64,000 bases of DNA from Flavobacterium algicola (GCF_022399565.1 NZ_JAJTUT010000002.1:868001-932000); one strand, 5' to 3'. Positions 8,324-17,865 are shown, counted from the first letter of the stretch. Numbers and translations are program-made. Notes: a model not told the origin generated them from the sequence alone.

Positions 8324-9991
8324 TTACTGCTGTTTGAATTCTAAAACTTGTCCATATTGAACCAATTTTTTACTTAAATCACTATATGAAATATCATATA
8401 TTCCTTTATTTGCATCTAGTGCTAATGCTGCTAAAGTTCCTGCACTTTGACCTAAAATCATAAAAACTGGTTCCATACGGATGGATCCGAATGCAATATG
8501 CGAGCTTGAGACCGCCATTGGTACAATTAGATTACTACATTCTTGTTTTTTAGGAAGTATAGTTCCTAAATGAATTTGATACGGCTGTTTGGCATCTACT
8601 CCCAAATCGCCTTCGTTTTGTACATAACCATCTTTGGTAATATAGCGCTGTGCATTGTGTGAATCCATAGTATAAGATCCCATACCTATTGATTGAGACA
8701 CTTTTGAGTTTCCTTGAATTTCATTTTCGGTCATTACAAATTCGCCAATCATACGACGTCCTTCACGCACATAAATTTGATAAGGCCAGTGCCCATTGTC
8801 TGCAAATTCATCTTTAGAAAGTCCCCATTTACTAATACTTGTTCTTAATCTTTCTGGAACGCTCTCGTCATGCCCCCAAAAATAAAGCAGCCCTTTATGG
8901 TAACTAATATGTTCTTTTAGAATTTCGTTTCTCTTTTCATATGAAGCTTCTGGATATTCATAATTCATTCCGATATTGTCCGAACTAAAAGGCCCAACAT
9001 TGTTTACATCTCTTTTATTATTTGGAATTTTTCCGCCGCCAAACATTCCGGTCCAACCCCCTCTGAACAATCTTCTCAGTAATTCATACTGTTTAGGATC
9101 GTAATCAGCTGGTTTTTCAAAAGGAACTACATTTCCAACAGCATTAGTTGTACACAGTCGGTAATTATAGGCTTGAACTCGTTTGTCTCCAGAGCCTTGT
9201 TCGCCTGGATCTTCGGTAGATATTCTAGGAAGTACGCCACTTGTTGGATCACCTTCTACTACATAAGGACTAATTTTTCTATCTCCAAAATTATGAGAAT
9301 GATGAAATTTTTCTTTTTGGACACCATTCCATGTTTCATTGTATACACTATTTGCCTCGCGCCCTACATGGTATTTTACATTGGCTGCAGCCATTAAATC
9401 ACCTTCATAAGTACCATCAACAAAGATTTTTCCGGTATAGGTTTTACCGTTTAGCATCTTTATCGAACTGATTTTACCATCTTTGATCTTCACCCCTTTT
9501 TCTCTGTCAAGCCAGGAATCTCTTATGATTTTTATTTTATTCTCGGCAACCCATTTTTCAAAAATAGCTTCTGCTACATGGGGTTCAAATGTCCACATCG
9601 TTTTTAATTGATCATCAATGGCAGTTGTACCTTGACCTTCATTACCATATTCAGATCTCGCTTGCCAATTCCAAGCTTTTTCGTTTTGATAATGTTTGTA
9701 TACCTCTTGATAAAACTCTTTTGAGATTCCACCAATGACACTTTTATTTCCAAGATCGGTAAAGCCTAATCCGCTTGCAGACAATCCGCCAATGTGTTTT
9801 TCTGGACATACGATTAGCACTGTTTTACCCATTCTTACTAATTGAACTGCAGTAGCAATTGCACCCGAAGTTCCTCCATAAATGATAACATCGGCATCAT
9901 CTGAAGAATTAGTAACTTTTTGCGCTGAGTTGCAACTTACTTGAAAGAGAAATGATAATAGAATAAATGATAGTTGAAAAAGACGTTTCAT
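8324..9991 (-). CDS. FAD-dependent oxidoreductase lipoprotein (paralogue 2)
   Basis: This 555-residue flavoprotein is related to the one at 4311-5984. The ATG at 9991 is chosen because it gives a lipoprotein signal ending FQVSC with the lipidated Cys at residue 20; an open frame 15 codons longer (to 10036) would bury it. The dinucleotide motif IIYGGTSGA (36-44) with HIGGLSASGLG is followed by FVDGTYEGDLMAAANV, YVREGRRMIGE and a C-terminal SSSHIAFGSIRMEPV block shared with the paralogue. It is predicted to be anchored in the outer membrane or facing the periplasm. It is probably the first gene of the minus-strand group with the SGNH hydrolase and fucosidase. Confidence 0.82.
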   Translation of the reverse strand: MKRLFQLSFILLSFLFQVSCNSAQKVTNSSDDADVIIYGGTSGAIATAVQLVRMGKTVLIVCPEKHIGGLSASGLGFTDLGNKSVIGGISKEFYQEVYKHYQNEKAWNWQARSEYGNEGQGTTAIDDQLKTMWTFEPHVAEAIFEKWVAENKIKIIRDSWLDREKGVKIKDGKISSIKMLNGKTYTGKIFVDGTYEGDLMAAANVKYHVGREANSVYNETWNGVQKEKFHHSHNFGDRKISPYVVEGDPTSGVLPRISTEDPGEQGSGDKRVQAYNYRLCTTNAVGNVVPFEKPADYDPKQYELLRRLFRGGWTGMFGGGKIPNNKRDVNNVGPFSSDNIGMNYEYPEASYEKRNEILKEHISYHKGLLYFWGHDESVPERLRTSISKWGLSKDEFADNGHWPYQIYVREGRRMIGEFVMTENEIQGNSKVSQSIGMGSYTMDSHNAQRYITKDGYVQNEGDLGVDAKQPYQIHLGTILPKKQECSNLIVPMAVSSSHIAFGSIRMEPVFMILGQSAGTLAALALDANKGIYDISYSDLSKKLVQYGQVLEFKQQ

Positions 9992-10446
9992 AGAACTAAA
10001 TTTTGAATGCTTTATTAAAAAAGATTGTATCTGCATTATGCACTATGTTTAAAAGTAAAATATGGATAGAGCTGATGCAAAAAAATATTATAACAATGTT
10101 ATTCAATTTTAAATCTAGTTACTATAAATTATTATGCAATAGGTATCATTTATAACCTATTTTGCAAAATGAGCGGTGCAAATGATTGATATGAGCGGCT
10201 TCATCAATTTTCAGGGATTATCTACACAGGGAGCATTAAAACTTTCGAAAGATGAAAAAAAAGGATTTCTTCAATTTTAATCAACAGAAATATTTCCTTT
10301 TTTTTTTGAAATATAAAATCTTAAGAGAAATTATTAATCGAATTATTTATTTGTGCAAAGCAAAAAAGAGACAAATTAGATTTTGTCCAATTTGCCTCTT
10401 ATTATAGTTTAAAGAACTACCAAGTTTGATATAGTTGATATTATAT
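9992..10446. other. Non-coding gap with hairpin and terminator
   Basis: These 455 bp separate the carbohydrate cluster from the iron module. The right part holds the esterase terminator (10362-10400). Around 10135-10166 lies an imperfect inverted repeat, TGCAATAGGT...ACCTATT..TGCA. Its left arm contains TAGGTAT, which also occurs twice in the TonB receptor/AraC intergenic region. No convincing gene was seen. Confidence 0.5.
10362..10400 (-). terminator. Terminator after the siderophore-esterase gene
   Basis: On the minus strand a 12-bp stem (AAGAGGCAAATT with AATTTGTCTCTT, one G-U pair) is followed by a run of six T. It lies 47 bp past the esterase stop and ends the iron-uptake transcription unit. 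Confidence 0.8.
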
Positions 10447-11580
10447 TTAGTTTTCTTTTTGATGAATTGCCCTTGCTAGTGCTTCTTTTACCTGATTACT
10501 TTCGGGATACAGTTTTGCAGCAATTTTAAAAAAAGTAATTCCCTGATCCACATGATTTGTCCTAATGCAGTAATTTGCCATCCAGCTCAGGTAATTCTCT
10601 GTTGGAAACATATTAAATCCTATGTCTTTACTTAATTTTTTAAATTGTTCTTCGACTACACTAGGATTTTGAGTCGCTTCCTTAACATTAATAAGATGTT
10701 CCCTAAAAATGAATCGCAATCCATCATACGCTGCGGGAATCGGAATAGTTCCATGATTTTCATTTTCATACAATTGAAGTTTCAACCGCAGGTTTTTTGG
10801 CTTTTTATAATCTAATATTGAGTCAAATTTTCTAATACTTTTCATCATACTTGTAGAACCATCTTTTGATGCCTTTCTCTCATTTGCCATTGCCATATAA
10901 ACTGTTCGGTTCTTAAAATCTTTATGTGGCTGTAAAGCTTCTGCTTGTTTACTCATCAGTTCATTGTCCCACCATAGACTTGGATCTATGATGATATATG
11001 CATTAAACAAATCAGGATGATTCAGTAAAATGTTAGTTGCAGTTAGTCCTCCAAAAGAGTGTCCATTCAAAATCGAATAACCTGAGCTACTGTAATTCGA
11101 ATCGATGTAAGGACGTAGCTCCTTTTCCAAAAACTGTATAAAATTTGTATTACCTCCACTATCTTGAAACATATCTTGTCTTTTGTCTTGGGAGTCCGCA
11201 ATACCTACTTTTGTAGGTGTTAAATCTCTTGTTCTATTGGTATTGGTAATGCCGACCACAATCATTTGCGGAATCGATGCATAGGGACCCCGCTCCAATG
11301 ACTGTTGCATTCCGGTGAAAGAATGAAAACTATTCTCCGCATCTAGTAGATAAACTACTGGATATTTTGCTGGAGAAAATTTCTCATTATTGTAATCTTT
11401 CGGTAGGTAAACCCAAACGGTACGTTCTTCATTCAATGCTTTCGAAAAAATTTTATGTTCCTTACCAATAGATATATTCCCTTGTGAAAGAACAGCAGTG
11501 CTAAAAAATAAAGTATAGAGTAATAGGGCTATTTTTTTCAATCTGTTTGATTTTAATGTAAAATAATATTTTTTGTTCAA
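10447..11580 (-). CDS. Exported alpha/beta-hydrolase, siderophore-esterase-like
   Basis: The protein belongs to the esterase D/Fes-like family of alpha/beta hydrolases. A signal peptide (about 16-33) precedes WVYLPKDY and VVYLLDAE. The nucleophile elbow is GHSFGG (173-178, Ser175); the catalytic His is probably 276 in ENENHGT and the acid probably Asp199. A helical C-terminal tail (about 305-377) looks TPR-like. The gene follows a TonB-dependent receptor and a PepSY protein, so hydrolysis of an imported ferric siderophore is a reasonable inference. No ATG exists before the catalytic domain; translation must start at TTG 11580, or at TTG 11541, which would begin MKKIALLLY and give a more typical signal peptide. 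Confidence 0.8.
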   Translation of the reverse strand: MNKKYYFTLKSNRLKKIALLLYTLFFSTAVLSQGNISIGKEHKIFSKALNEERTVWVYLPKDYNNEKFSPAKYPVVYLLDAENSFHSFTGMQQSLERGPYASIPQMIVVGITNTNRTRDLTPTKVGIADSQDKRQDMFQDSGGNTNFIQFLEKELRPYIDSNYSSSGYSILNGHSFGGLTATNILLNHPDLFNAYIIIDPSLWWDNELMSKQAEALQPHKDFKNRTVYMAMANERKASKDGSTSMMKSIRKFDSILDYKKPKNLRLKLQLYENENHGTIPIPAAYDGLRFIFREHLINVKEATQNPSVVEEQFKKLSKDIGFNMFPTENYLSWMANYCIRTNHVDQGITFFKIAAKLYPESNQVKEALARAIHQKEN

Positions 11581-11593
11581 TTGCGAACCTTAA

Positions 11594-12748
11594 TTATTTA
11601 AGTTGCACATTTTTATTTTTGTAAGTACGTCCGTACCAAATTAGAAATCCTGTGACAGGCAATGCAGTACATATAAGTCCCACCAATAAAGTAAATAATT
11701 TTCCTAGCCAACCTGCCCAAAATCCGATATGTAGATTCATTGCCCAACTATCAACTGCCAGACCATTCATCACCTTCACTGGAATTTCCATTTCTTTTCC
11801 TGTATAGCGATTGATGATATAACTTCTTCCATTTTGTACGCCTTTTAAACCTATATCTTGAGCCGCAACAGCAAGAAGAGAAGTTATACTATCTTTTGAT
11901 GGAACAGAAATTTTTACCTGCTTAATTGATTTGTTCTTAGAAAATAGATCATCTACAACATGTCCTAATGGTGTAAAGGTTTTCGTGGCATCGTATTCTG
12001 GTTTGATTTCACGTAAATGTTTGTAAGCTTTTGGCATCCCATCAAATAACATTTGAGTGGTACGATTTAAAGGTTTGTTTACAATTATTAGTCCCGTAAT
12101 AGTTATTAATAATGCAGGTAACAAATTATAAAATCCTGGAACATTATGTAAATCGTAATTAAGACGCTTAAAGCTAGCTTTCCATTTTATAGTAAAATTT
12201 TGCTTCTTGGTACCTTTATTCCATTTTTTTGGCCACCAAAGGATTACACCAGTAATCAACTCAATAAGAAATATCCATATAGAAATTTCAACAATCAAAT
12301 TACCTGCTTTTCCAAAAGGCATCATTCCGCTATGTATATGAGCAAGTATGTAAAAATAATCATAAGCTTTGCCCGAATCTAACACTTTGCCGGTATATGG
12401 ATCTATCCATGAAAATTGCAAATCGCGCTCTTTTGTAGAGGACGCCAGTTTGATGGTTCGTGAAGAATCACGATATGCTATGAAGTAAATAGCTTTTCTT
12501 TCTGGAAATTCTTTTTTATAGGACTTCAAAATTTCTTCTGGAGCCATTTTCTGCTTTTCTACATTTTCTACATATAATGATTTATAGGCCAAACCATCAA
12601 TAATATCATCGCAAAAAATAAATAACACACCCGATAAAGATACTATGAATACAATTATTCCAGAGGACAATCCTAACCACAGATGAAGCCACGAATTTAT
12701 TTTACGCCAACTACTTTTTTGTTTTTTTTTCTTTTCTAACATTTTCAT
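11594..12748 (-). CDS. PepSY-associated transmembrane protein (iron uptake)
   Basis: This 384-residue inner-membrane protein of the PepSY_TM/PiuB type has four strongly hydrophobic helices: one after the basic N-terminus (HLWLGLSSGIIVFIVSLSGVLFI), two in the middle and one near the C-terminus. Conserved membrane histidines are visible (WLHLWLG, ILAHIHSG, DLHNVPG, NLHIGFW), as expected for heme-binding ferric reductases of this group. Such proteins are thought to reduce iron released from siderophores; that role is inferred from family and neighbours. The ATG at 12748 is the true start: the open frame extends to a TTG at 12787, but that codon lies inside a terminator hairpin. Confidence 0.85.
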   Translation of the reverse strand: MKMLEKKKKQKSSWRKINSWLHLWLGLSSGIIVFIVSLSGVLFIFCDDIIDGLAYKSLYVENVEKQKMAPEEILKSYKKEFPERKAIYFIAYRDSSRTIKLASSTKERDLQFSWIDPYTGKVLDSGKAYDYFYILAHIHSGMMPFGKAGNLIVEISIWIFLIELITGVILWWPKKWNKGTKKQNFTIKWKASFKRLNYDLHNVPGFYNLLPALLITITGLIIVNKPLNRTTQMLFDGMPKAYKHLREIKPEYDATKTFTPLGHVVDDLFSKNKSIKQVKISVPSKDSITSLLAVAAQDIGLKGVQNGRSYIINRYTGKEMEIPVKVMNGLAVDSWAMNLHIGFWAGWLGKLFTLLVGLICTALPVTGFLIWYGRTYKNKNVQLK

Positions 12749-12776
12749 GGTATCATTATTCTTAATTCTATTAAAT

Positions 12777-12819
12777 AAAAAAACCAAGCAAACAAAGCAA
12801 TAAGCTGTTGTTCGCTTGG
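12777..12819 (-). terminator. Intrinsic terminator between TonB receptor and PepSY gene
   Basis: On the minus strand CCAAGC (12819-12814) pairs with GCTTGG (12789-12784), with further internal pairing, and is followed by seven T. It starts 17 bp after the receptor stop and 28 bp before the PepSY start. It probably lets the receptor be made in excess over the downstream genes. Confidence 0.8.
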
Positions 12820-12836
12820 CAAAAAAAAACTAAAAC

Positions 12837-15227
12837 TTAAAACTTAAATGTAACATTGGCTACCAACTGTCTAGTAGGCATCATCGTTGACCAAAACCCA
12901 TTGGTCCAATATTCCTTATTTGCAATGTTGTTTAATTTCAGACCGATTCTAAATTTCGGTTTTTCATAAAAAACTGTAGCATCCATAACTGTATAGCCAT
13001 TAACGGTAAAATTATTATTGTCATTGGCAAAACAATCACTTTGCGTATTACCACCAAATCCAAAACCAATTCCCTTGGCACTACCATCCAATATTTTATA
13101 ACTCATCCAAAGATTGGCTACGTTTTTAGGTGCCCCATAAGGCGTATTTCCATTTACGGCCCCCGAAGTATATACACTTTCATTATAACCATACCCCATG
13201 ATTACATGCAAACCTCTAAAAGGGTTTGCGATCAAATCTGCTTCAAAACCTTTACTACTTTGCGTACCATCTTGAATTTGGAATCCGTTGTCGTAACGTA
13301 CTTTATCTTTTACTTTAATGTCGTAATAACTTAAAGTTCCATTTAACTTCCCGCCCAACAATTCTACTTTTACTCCACCTTCTAGCTGATTAGCTTGTTC
13401 AGGTTTAAATTCGACTATAACACCACCTGGAACTTCTCCGGCACCCGTATTTGCAAAACCATTCATATAATTTCCAAAAAGAGATACTTTGTCTTTTACA
13501 ACTTGATACACTACCCCCATTTTTGGTGAAAAGAAATTTTGATTTTGACCAGTAGATCGATCTTCATAATGGTCAAAACGAACACTTGCCATCGCTAATA
13601 ATTTATCTGTAAAATTAATTACGTTTGACACATAAGCACTTGTCGTCCTCAAATCCCTAGTGTTAACTAGATATGGTGCATCCATATCCGCAATCATCTG
13701 ATGGTATTTTTCAATATTGATTAAAGGTGCTTCTCCATTTATAGGTGTTAAATCATTTCCAGCAGTAAGATCATATGAATTAACTAGAAATCTAATATCA
13801 TTTGTTCCTAAGTATGTATAATCCAATCCTAATAACAGACGGTTTTTCATACTTCCTATATTAAATGTTCCTGTAAAATTTTGCTGAATCTGACTAGTTT
13901 TAAACGTACTGTTAATAGTCATCAGCCTACGTTGTAGCAAAGGTGCAGCAGTTGCATCAGGGTTATTATTTATGAGTAGGAATAAATAATTAGCATTGTT
14001 ATCTGTGTAAGCGTTAGAAAAGTTAGTTTGAGAAACCCATTGATCTGACAATTTATAAGTAGCTCTAGCAAAAATATTTGTCGTCTTAGCTTCAGATTGT
14101 AAATCATCAGAAGTATACGATTTTTTAAAGTCGAAATTTAAGTCGTTGATACTGTTAATCGTTGATGAAGGTGTGAAATTTCCAAGACCAATATAACTAC
14201 TGTTTCTACTCCCACTGTATATTTCAGCATCAAAATCAAATGTTAGGCGATCGTTTGCCAAATAGGTAAATGAAGGTGCTACAAAAAAAGTTTTGCTCTT
14301 ACCATAATCCTGCCATGTTTTCTGATCATCCAGAGCAGCATTTACTCTAAATAGCATCGTTTTATCATCGTTTAATGCTGTATTATAATCAATTGTTGTA
14401 CGACTCAAAGCCCAACTTCCTGTAGTGTAACTTACTTCTCCTTTTGTAGTTTTAAATGGTTTTTTGGTAACTCTATTTACTAATCCACCGTATGTTGTCA
14501 AGGTAGAACCAAACAAAGTTGCCGAAGGTCCCTTAATAACTTCCAAACTTTCAACATTAGAAGGATCACTCATTGTTACCCAATTGGTATTCATTCCGTT
14601 ACGTACTGAACTACCATTTCCGCTAAATCCACGAATACGCACACTTAAACCTACTCCTCCAGAGCCAACACTTTGTGCAACATTACTAATTCCAGGCGCT
14701 GTATTTAGAGTACTTCTAAAATCGACAGCAATTTGTTCTTGAAAAAGTTCTTTTGGAACTATAGTGTATACCTGTGGGTTTTCAAGATTGCTCAGTGGGA
14801 GTCGTGAAACGTATTCACTTTTCTTCTCTGCAAATTTCTTAGCTCCCGACACAACGACCACTTCCTCTAATTCTTTTAGAGAAGAATCTAACTGTATCGA
14901 AACTGCAGATGTTTGGCCCGAATTTACCAGCACGTTCTTAGAGATAGGTTTATATCCGTCCATACTAATTTGCAAATCGTAGGTACCTGAAGGAATATTG
15001 TTAAAAAAGAAAATTCCACTTTCGTCTGAAATAACAGATTTAGCCAATGCAGGAAGATGAACGGTCACCGCCTCTCCCGCTTTTTGATCAGAAGTCGTGA
15101 TCTTCCCCCTTATACTCCCTCTATTATTTTGTGCAAAAACTGAAGTTGTACTCAAACTTAGCACGAGTACGGTTATGAGAAAGGCTTTCAAATATTCCTT
15201 TTTAGACTTTGTTGTGATAAAAAACAT
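12837..15227 (-). CDS. TonB-dependent siderophore receptor
   Basis: This 796-residue outer-membrane receptor has a signal peptide to about residue 33 (TTSVFAQ) and a CarboxypepD_reg-like domain (about 36-118). A plug follows (about 150-250, with GVGLSVRIRGFSG and ESLEVIKGPSATLFGST), then a 22-strand-type barrel with repeated aromatic strands ending in VANVTFKF, whose terminal Phe suits BAM recognition. The plug motif VIKGPSATLFG and the barrel pattern match FhuA/FecA-type ferric-siderophore receptors rather than SusC. Downstream lie a PepSY protein and an esterase; a divergent AraC regulator lies upstream. The ligand is unknown. Confidence 0.92.
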   Translation of the reverse strand: MFFITTKSKKEYLKAFLITVLVLSLSTTSVFAQNNRGSIRGKITTSDQKAGEAVTVHLPALAKSVISDESGIFFFNNIPSGTYDLQISMDGYKPISKNVLVNSGQTSAVSIQLDSSLKELEEVVVVSGAKKFAEKKSEYVSRLPLSNLENPQVYTIVPKELFQEQIAVDFRSTLNTAPGISNVAQSVGSGGVGLSVRIRGFSGNGSSVRNGMNTNWVTMSDPSNVESLEVIKGPSATLFGSTLTTYGGLVNRVTKKPFKTTKGEVSYTTGSWALSRTTIDYNTALNDDKTMLFRVNAALDDQKTWQDYGKSKTFFVAPSFTYLANDRLTFDFDAEIYSGSRNSSYIGLGNFTPSSTINSINDLNFDFKKSYTSDDLQSEAKTTNIFARATYKLSDQWVSQTNFSNAYTDNNANYLFLLINNNPDATAAPLLQRRLMTINSTFKTSQIQQNFTGTFNIGSMKNRLLLGLDYTYLGTNDIRFLVNSYDLTAGNDLTPINGEAPLINIEKYHQMIADMDAPYLVNTRDLRTTSAYVSNVINFTDKLLAMASVRFDHYEDRSTGQNQNFFSPKMGVVYQVVKDKVSLFGNYMNGFANTGAGEVPGGVIVEFKPEQANQLEGGVKVELLGGKLNGTLSYYDIKVKDKVRYDNGFQIQDGTQSSKGFEADLIANPFRGLHVIMGYGYNESVYTSGAVNGNTPYGAPKNVANLWMSYKILDGSAKGIGFGFGGNTQSDCFANDNNNFTVNGYTVMDATVFYEKPKFRIGLKLNNIANKEYWTNGFWSTMMPTRQLVANVTFKF

Positions 15228-15267
15228 TTTATTCTTATTTAGATTAATTAAAATTAATAATTTTACG

Positions 15268-15311
15268 CAAAACTAGTAGGTATCTAAAAAGGAGGCTAAC
15301 GCAATAGGTAT
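15268..15311. promoter_or_regulatory. Divergent receptor/AraC control region
   Basis: A minus-strand TAGTTTTG (15275-15268) fits the flavobacterial -7 box TAnnTTTG and could start the receptor operon. Two direct copies of TAGGTAT lie at 15277-15283 and 15305-15311, 28 bp apart, between the divergent genes. They are candidate binding sites for the adjacent AraC protein. Confidence 0.4.
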
Positions 15312-15335
15312 TTTAATAAACGTAAAACGGATTAT

Positions 15336-16325
15336 ATGAAGACGATCATGAAAAGTGAGATATTTGAGAATGAAACTATAATTATAAATGATCCTATTCA
15401 ATTTAATAACGAACAGATCGTGGATAAGAAAATCGATGTTAATCAAAAAGGAGTAGTTGGTACAATCAATGATATAATGCTTAATGGTATTCACCTTATT
15501 ATGCGGGACCTTACTATTAAAAATGATTATTATACCATTGAAGTAGAACACTCTTTTTCATTTGTAAAACTGCATTTCGAAATAGAAGGTAACAATGAAT
15601 ACTGTCCGAAAAATAAGGATGAAATAGGAATCTATATTCCACAAGGACATTATAATTTATTTTATTTACCAGTGATTAATGGCCATTTACACTATAATAC
15701 ATCCAAACGTAAAACATTAGAGATTACATTTACCGAATCCTATTTACAACAGTTGTTTTATCCCAACTTAAATAAAACAATTCCTCTACTAGCAGAAGCT
15801 ATCTCCCAGCACAAAGCCTATAAAATGTGGCAGAAGAGTAAAACCATTTGTCCCAAATTACATTTTTTAATCGAAGATATTCTGCAGTGTACTTATTCAG
15901 GAGCGATCAAGAAAGCTTTTTTAGAATCGAAAGTTGTAGAAATATTAGCTTATCTGTTTACTGTAATTAATGAAGAAGAAAATAGTATAATTAGCGAAGA
16001 ACTCAGCCAGTGTGACTATCTAAAAATTCTAGAAGTAGAAGCAATTTTAAAGACCAGATTTAAGGAAAAACACTCGCTTGCCAGCATTGCATCAGAGGTT
16101 GGTCTTAATGATTATAAGGTAAAAAAGAACTTTAAAATTGTTTTTAATAAAACTGTTTTTAATTATTTAGCAGCAATTAGGATGGATTATGCAAAACAGT
16201 TAATTGCCGATGAAGGTTTTTCTATTGCTCAAGTTGCAGAAGAATTAGACTATAAAAATCCACAACATTTTACAGTTGCCTTCAAGAAAATAATGGGATA
16301 TCTGCCTAGTAAATTAAAAAAGTAG
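15336..16325 (+). CDS. AraC-family transcriptional regulator
   Basis: This 329-residue regulator has an N-terminal ligand-sensing region without a clear cupin signature. Residues about 225-329 form the AraC double helix-turn-helix: HSLASIASEVGLNDYKVKKNF is the first unit, and FSIAQVAEELDYKNPQHFTVAFKK followed by GYLPSKLKK is the second, typical of PchR-like regulators. It is divergent from the TonB-receptor operon with a 108-bp shared control region, so it probably activates that operon in response to ferric siderophore. The start at 15336 is used; an ATG four codons later is also possible. Confidence 0.88.
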   Translation: MKTIMKSEIFENETIIINDPIQFNNEQIVDKKIDVNQKGVVGTINDIMLNGIHLIMRDLTIKNDYYTIEVEHSFSFVKLHFEIEGNNEYCPKNKDEIGIYIPQGHYNLFYLPVINGHLHYNTSKRKTLEITFTESYLQQLFYPNLNKTIPLLAEAISQHKAYKMWQKSKTICPKLHFLIEDILQCTYSGAIKKAFLESKVVEILAYLFTVINEEENSIISEELSQCDYLKILEVEAILKTRFKEKHSLASIASEVGLNDYKVKKNFKIVFNKTVFNYLAAIRMDYAKQLIADEGFSIAQVAEELDYKNPQHFTVAFKKIMGYLPSKLKK

Positions 16326-16612
16326 ATTTTTATAAATTCTATAGCTACAGAAAGATAAACAACAACCTCTACCCGACTGCTTCCACTAAAACACTTCTTC
16401 GCCTGCATTAATCGTAAGCAAACTACAAATCTATTTAGCTTTGTCTAAATAATTTTTTACCTATGGCGTCGAAATTTTATTAAATTAAACTTAAAGTCAT
16501 GTATTTGATGACTTCAATAGAAATAAAAATTTTAAATTAGAAAAAATTAAAGATTATTTTGATTTTGGTGATACACACGAGTAAGAAATTAGTATTTAAA
16601 TAAAAAAAAAAC

Positions 16613-17689
16613 ATGAAAAAAATTTTACAATGGACGATTATTATACCCTTATTAGCTTGGGCGCTATTCTTTAGCGGGCTCATAAATACTTCCAGCTTTT
16701 TTCAAGTTGCAGCCAGTATATTATTGGTCATTAGTGTTATGACCGCTGTACATCATTCAGAAATAATAGCAGAAAGAGTTGGAGAACCTTACGGTACCAT
16801 TATCTTAGCTATTTCCATAACTGTAATCGAGGTATCCATAATTGTATCATTAATGCTTTCAGATGGTACTGAAGCAGCTTCATTGGCAAGAGATACTGTA
16901 TACGCTGCTACAATGCTAATTATAAATGGTATTATTGGACTTTGCCTATTAATTGGAGGTTTAAAACATTATGAACAAAATTTCTCCACCTCTTCTGTAA
17001 CTATAGCATTAGTGTCGCTAGTATCCATTATCGTCTTTACATTAGTGTTTCCTACTTTTACTGAAAGCGTCAAAGGCTCTTACTATTCTATTCCACAACT
17101 TATATTTGCATCAGGAGCCTGTCTTGTAATTTATGGTACTTTTCTATTTGCTCAAACAACAAGGTACAGGCAATATTTTCTAACTATTGGAGACGATGAA
17201 AATGAAGCACTAGTGAAACCTATCGAAATTAATAATAAGACGTTCTACACAAGTCTTATCTTTCTTATAATAAGTTTGGGAATTGTAGTCCTACTTGCAA
17301 AAACGTTATCCCCTACTATCGAAAGTATTATTGTGGGTTACAGTCTCCCAAAAAGTTTAGTAGGAGTTGTTATTGCAGCCATAATTTTACTCCCAGAAGC
17401 AATTGCAGCTATTATAGCAGCAAGAAAAAACAGACTTCAGACGAGTTTGAATCTAGCTTTGGGTTCGGCCCTAGCAAGTATAGGTTTAACAATTCCAAGC
17501 GTTGCAGCAGTTTGTATCATAATGGATATGCCAATTATTTTGGGCCTCGATATTAAATCGATCGTTTTACTAGGGCTATCTGTGTTTACAGTTATGTTGT
17601 CCTTGAGCAAAGGGAAATCAAATGTTGTATATGGTGTGGTACTTTTGGTTAATCTATTTGCTTTTATATTTCTAATGATATATCCTTAA
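16613..17689 (+). CDS. chaA: Calcium/proton antiporter (ChaA-like)
   Basis: This 358-residue inner-membrane protein has about eleven hydrophobic helices and the two inverted alpha-repeats of the CaCA superfamily. Repeat 1 is GEPYGTIILAISITVIEV (57-74, Glu73) and repeat 2 is LLPEAIAAIIAARKN followed by QTSLNLALGSALASIGLTIP (259-295, Glu262). The two glutamates would bind the cation. A cytoplasmic loop (about 180-210) separates the halves, as in E. coli ChaA, which exchanges Ca2+, Na+ or K+ for protons. It stands alone, 287 bp after the AraC gene. Ion specificity cannot be read from the sequence. Confidence 0.88.
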   Translation: MKKILQWTIIIPLLAWALFFSGLINTSSFFQVAASILLVISVMTAVHHSEIIAERVGEPYGTIILAISITVIEVSIIVSLMLSDGTEAASLARDTVYAATMLIINGIIGLCLLIGGLKHYEQNFSTSSVTIALVSLVSIIVFTLVFPTFTESVKGSYYSIPQLIFASGACLVIYGTFLFAQTTRYRQYFLTIGDDENEALVKPIEINNKTFYTSLIFLIISLGIVVLLAKTLSPTIESIIVGYSLPKSLVGVVIAAIILLPEAIAAIIAARKNRLQTSLNLALGSALASIGLTIPSVAAVCIIMDMPIILGLDIKSIVLLGLSVFTVMLSLSKGKSNVVYGVVLLVNLFAFIFLMIYP

Positions 17690-17700
17690 TAGTATATAAA

Positions 17701-17746
17701 TTGGATCAGGATCAAAACTTCGTGAGAATTTTTGTTCCTGATCCAA
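17701..17746. terminator. Strong hairpin after the antiporter gene
   Basis: TTGGATCAGGA at 17701 pairs with TCCTGATCCAA at 17736, and inner A/T pairing extends the stem. It begins 11 bp past the stop. No U-tract follows on the plus strand, so its action as an intrinsic terminator is uncertain. Confidence 0.5.
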
Positions 17747-17865
17747 ATAAAAAAGTTCGTGAATCAATTCAGAGGAGTTCAGAAAATTGATTTTTTCTTA
17801 TTCAGATTATCCAACCTTTTGCTTAGATCCCAAATTTTGCACTTGATTGCAGAAAAATAAAGAGC

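Noticed and set aside
12749..12787. TTG-initiated N-terminal extension of the PepSY protein
   Set aside because: The extension is encoded by the terminator hairpin and is not hydrophobic or conserved-looking; the ATG at 12748 fits better.
15273..15551. Minus-strand open frame overlapping the AraC gene start
   Set aside because: It runs antisense to a confident regulator and covers the divergent control region; no recognisable protein.
16486..16584. Protein-like fragment (FDDFNRNKNFKLEKIKDYFDF) before the antiporter gene
   Set aside because: It has no start codon, is under 35 codons, and lies in AT-rich DNA where such frames occur by chance. A decayed gene end is possible but unsupported.
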